Below, piece by piece: positions 61,833-64,000 of a stretch of 64,000 bases of DNA. Numbering within the stretch: position 1 is the first letter of the stretch; each line of letters starts with the position of its first letter. The notes beneath the pieces are model-generated. The model saw only the letters and a list, made by a program, of their open reading frames with translations, had not been told where the DNA came from and ran no database searches. The translations under genes were made by a program, and so were the position numbers. The DNA lies in NCBI GenBank assembly GCA_037128705.1, contig JBAXVX010000023.1:1-64000 (forward strand), given 5' to 3'. The stretch is from CAIVAT01 sp037128705 (lineage in GTDB: Bacteria; Bacteroidota; Bacteroidia; Bacteroidales; FEN-979).

Positions 61833-62048
61833 GTGCACTCTGTGCACTTTTACTGTTATTACTTTGATTTATAATGTTTTATACAGTACATAGAGGTGTT
61901 TTTTCCATGCACTAAGTGCATAGGGTTCTATGCACTGATCTAAAAACAGTGCACAAGTGCATAGACAGTGCATAGGATTTTTTTTCTATGCACTGAGTCT
62001 TTTGCCTTATTTTATTGATGTTTTCAAACATAAGTGCATAGAGTGCAT
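61833..62048. repeat. Iteron-like cluster of AGTGCA/TGCACT motifs
   Basis: Eleven copies of the hexamer in about 215 bp: starts at 61834, 61843, 61908, 61915, 61931, 61948, 61956, 61967, 61989, 62033 and 62042, in both orientations. Most extend to CTATGCACT or AGTGCATAG. Two copies (61908-61920) form an inverted pair around one A. The spacing is irregular (7 to 65 nt). It lies in AT-rich sequence beside the primase/helicase gene, as expected for an origin of replication. Confidence 0.75.
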
Positions 62049-62132
62049 TTCTTTTTACTTTATTAAGGGGAGGGGTAGTAAAAAAACAAATTAAAATGAA
62101 AAACATAAAAATTCCGGAATATTTTAATTCGT

Positions 62133-62165
62133 CAAAAAAAAACCCCGCCAAAAGATTGGCAGGGT
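62133..62165 (-). terminator. Terminator downstream of the primase/helicase gene
   Basis: On the minus strand CCCTGCCAA-TCTT-TTGGCGGGG forms a 9-bp stem (one G-U) with a 4-nt loop, followed by nine T. It is 82 nt beyond the stop of the primase/helicase gene, on the same strand. Confidence 0.85.
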
Positions 62166-62246
62166 CATTATTGATAATATGGCATGCGACAGCCAAAAAG
62201 GTAAAATTATTTTTTATTCAATTAATTCAGCCATTAATTAATATAT

Positions 62247-64000
62247 CTACCACTCATAAAGAAAGTAATCCTTGCCGTTACTTCTGCTTTCTACATTCGT
62301 AACATTCTTGTATTTGGCATACATCCTAAGCCATCTGGTAAAATCACGTTGCCGAAATCGTTGGTTATTGAAATCAGGATTTAATTTAATGAAAATTTCA
62401 AAGGCCTGTCTTTTAGAAAACAGCTCAGATCTTTTTATATTGAAATCAACATGGATATCTAATAAATTTTCCTGCACCTCTGTTGAGATCCCATTCTCCG
62501 ACATTGCATCATCCATGAAGCTTATGAATTCCTGACAAGTATGATCTAATAGTGTCCGTTTCGACAAATTGATTTCAACTGGTTTGATTAAACCATGCTG
62601 AAAGTAATGTATGATACATGAAATCATGAAATAATCAAATCGCGCCCATTCATCCGAATCCCAATCGATGAAGAACCAGTGTGGAACATAAGTTCCATCC
62701 TCATTTACTATTCCAAATTCTTTGGATGGATTAAACTCACTGTCATAGTGTTCCGAAAATTCAAATTGTATAACCCGGTCCTTTGCGCTCTCACCTTCAA
62801 TAATGATGGTTTTGTTTGTAGAAAAAATAAACTTTGGCCTGATAACAATGGGTTTTTCATTTTTCTTATCGATTTTAATACCCTCAGTGATGTCATTGAA
62901 CGAGTTCTCAATATTGTAATTATTATAAATGTCGTTAATGTGGATCAGCTGAGTATCAAGGTTGGCGTCCTCATATTTAAACTTATTTTTCGGGCTGAAA
63001 TCTTTTCCATTCAACTCCATAAAAACACTACCACGTTCATCCGTATTGAGCATTTGACCTAGACCCTTACCCCACAAAGTTTTTCCTGTACGTCCGTTTG
63101 GTTCACCATCCTGGCTAATTTTACTATCAGTCAGTATTACTGCAAACAATTTACATTCCATGAAATTATGCAGGGCATATCCAATTATTGACTGCATTGA
63201 TTTGAAACGATCTTCGTCTTTATTGCAAATATTCCAAATGAACCGTTGAAAAACAGCTGGCTTGTCATAGATACTTGGATTATCACAAAAATCACGCTTT
63301 AGTATTTGGTTGGACCAGATATAGGAATCTAATTCTGAATAGTTATGAAATGAATATCCGTCTTTAGTAACAGACACAAACCCATTTTGATAAAAAAGAA
63401 ACTTCTCATATCGGCTATCCTTTTTAATCGATACAGGTTTTTCCGGATTTAACCTTTTCAGCAATGTAGATGAAAAAAATGTATCAATTCCGTTAAACAT
63501 TTTTCTCTTAAGAATGGTACTATCAATAAATTTTGACCCTCCCTCCCATTTATGCTGATAACCCTCAATGTTTTCAATAAAGGTTATAAAATGATCCGTT
63601 ATTAATGTTGTTGAAACTTCTGTAACAGTATTATTTTGAGCTTTCAGGAATCGGTAACTATCTATTCCTGCATCAAAACGAATAAAACCACTCTCCTTTA
63701 GCTTTTCAATGAATTTCACGCGATCAATTTTTATATCCTTAAACTGACCCTCGCGATCCTTTTCAATAAAATAAAAGTCATGATCATGCTTTATTTGTTC
63801 ATTGTTCGCCTTTGTTTCATGCTCTTCATTCTCCTCTTTTAGATTTTTATGTTCATTTTTTGCAGTTGACGGTTTGATGTTTTTTCCTTTCCACGAAGTT
63901 TTAGGAGGTATTATTATTCCAAGTTCTGTAAAATAAATATCATGTGTCTCATCAGGAAGGGATAAGACCATGGAGGTGATCTCTGATATTAGCCTGGCTT
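62247..64000 (-). CDS. Phage/plasmid primase-helicase (D5-type, superfamily 3), 5'-partial
   Basis: At least 574 residues; the reading frame stays open past the Met at 63971 to the window edge, so the true start is outside. The C-terminal half is a P-loop helicase: Walker A in GEPNGRTGKTLWGKGLGQ, Walker B-like LIHINDIYN, sensor-1 motif RPKFIFSTNKTIIIEG (with the catalytic Asn) and an arginine-finger region KDRVIQFEFSEHYDSEF. This is the D5-like helicase attached to primases in phages and plasmids; a primase domain would lie upstream. The AT-rich composition differs from the host genes and supports horizontal origin. The neighbouring iterons fit a replication initiator. Confidence 0.8.
   Translation of the reverse strand, partial: ARLISEITSMVLSLPDETHDIYFTELGIIIPPKTSWKGKNIKPSTAKNEHKNLKEENEEHETKANNEQIKHDHDFYFIEKDREGQFKDIKIDRVKFIEKLKESGFIRFDAGIDSYRFLKAQNNTVTEVSTTLITDHFITFIENIEGYQHKWEGGSKFIDSTILKRKMFNGIDTFFSSTLLKRLNPEKPVSIKKDSRYEKFLFYQNGFVSVTKDGYSFHNYSELDSYIWSNQILKRDFCDNPSIYDKPAVFQRFIWNICNKDEDRFKSMQSIIGYALHNFMECKLFAVILTDSKISQDGEPNGRTGKTLWGKGLGQMLNTDERGSVFMELNGKDFSPKNKFKYEDANLDTQLIHINDIYNNYNIENSFNDITEGIKIDKKNEKPIVIRPKFIFSTNKTIIIEGESAKDRVIQFEFSEHYDSEFNPSKEFGIVNEDGTYVPHWFFIDWDSDEWARFDYFMISCIIHYFQHGLIKPVEINLSKRTLLDHTCQEFISFMDDAMSENGISTEVQENLLDIHVDFNIKRSELFSKRQAFEIFIKLNPDFNNQRFRQRDFTRWLRMYAKYKNVTNVESRSNGKDYFLYEW

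Noticed and set aside
61912..62196. 94-codon ORF on the minus strand over the iteron cluster
   Set aside because: It overlaps the repeats and the terminator; the translation has no domain features and its composition follows the repeats.
62096..62302. 68-codon plus-strand ORF
   Set aside because: It runs over the primase terminator and into the antisense of the primase gene; no supporting features.
1..64000. CRISPR arrays and insertion sequences
   Set aside because: No spaced direct-repeat array and no transposase gene with terminal repeats was seen; the iteron cluster and minisatellite lack the regular spacers of CRISPR.

Overview
The window is a chromosomal segment of a member of the Bacteroidota, most likely an environmental Bacteroidales-type organism. 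The evidence is a SusC/SusD pair, type IX secretion C-terminal tails on three large exported proteins, a complete MoxR-DUF58-BatABCDE operon, an UpxY-type NusG paralogue, a FISUMP protein, and promoters matching the Bacteroidetes -33 TTG / -7 TAnnTTTG pattern. I cannot name a genus. About 50 kb is host chromosome; the last ~14 kb (from the tmRNA gene at 49837 to the end) is an integrated phage-like element that runs off the right edge.

Layout. 1-2.0 kb: an UpxY-like antiterminator and a UDP-sugar dehydrogenase, apparently the edge of a capsule locus. 2.0-5.7 kb: a membrane protein, a FISUMP protein paired with a 77-residue-repeat coiled-coil protein, tRNA-Glu, and a ChaA-type cation/proton antiporter. 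5.7-10.5 kb: a decayed region holding a LanM (class II lanthipeptide synthetase) remnant, a T9SS-exported protein, an intact NHLP-leader RiPP precursor gene with no intact modifying enzyme, an AbiEii-like nucleotidyltransferase and a Fic-family C-terminal remnant. Two similar ~58-bp promoter blocks lie at 6387 and 10098. 10.5-23.1 kb: a polysaccharide utilisation locus (GH3, GH43, LamG lipoprotein, SusD, SusC, Glycoamylase/GH144-like enzyme); the GH3 plus GH144-like pair suggests a beta-1,2-glucan-type substrate. 23.1-23.7 kb: a LuxR-family HTH remnant, a 50-bp imperfect palindrome and a remnant exported-protein leader. 23.7-28.8 kb: an unknown protein, a Nudix protein with an insertion inside its Nudix box, pyrE, and a T9SS sortilin/BNR-repeat protein. 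29.0-37.4 kb: the Bat operon. 37.5-40.3 kb: rlmH, a DUF4783 protein, nadC and a YihY-family protein. 40.4-45.6 kb: a surface polysaccharide operon (flippase, glycosyltransferase, two SDRs, nucleotidyltransferase). 45.7-49.8 kb: a histidine kinase, a GpsA-like dehydrogenase and a methyltransferase in a tight operon. 49.8 kb: tmRNA.

The element in tmRNA carries a tyrosine recombinase reading away from tmRNA. A leftward module follows: portal-like protein, three small overlapping coiled-coil genes, a tail-completion-like protein, the tape measure and a tail protein. Upstream of it are an RHH-like gene, an 800-bp palindrome-rich non-coding stretch, a HigBA toxin-antitoxin pair with a palindromic operator in its promoter, an 11-copy AGTGCA/TGCACT iteron-like cluster, and a D5-type primase/helicase gene that runs off the window. 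No terminase, major capsid, protease or lysis gene is visible between portal and tail genes. The most distinctive signals are the orphan RiPP precursor with its decayed LanM and shared promoters, and the origin-like iteron and palindrome region of the capsid-poor element.
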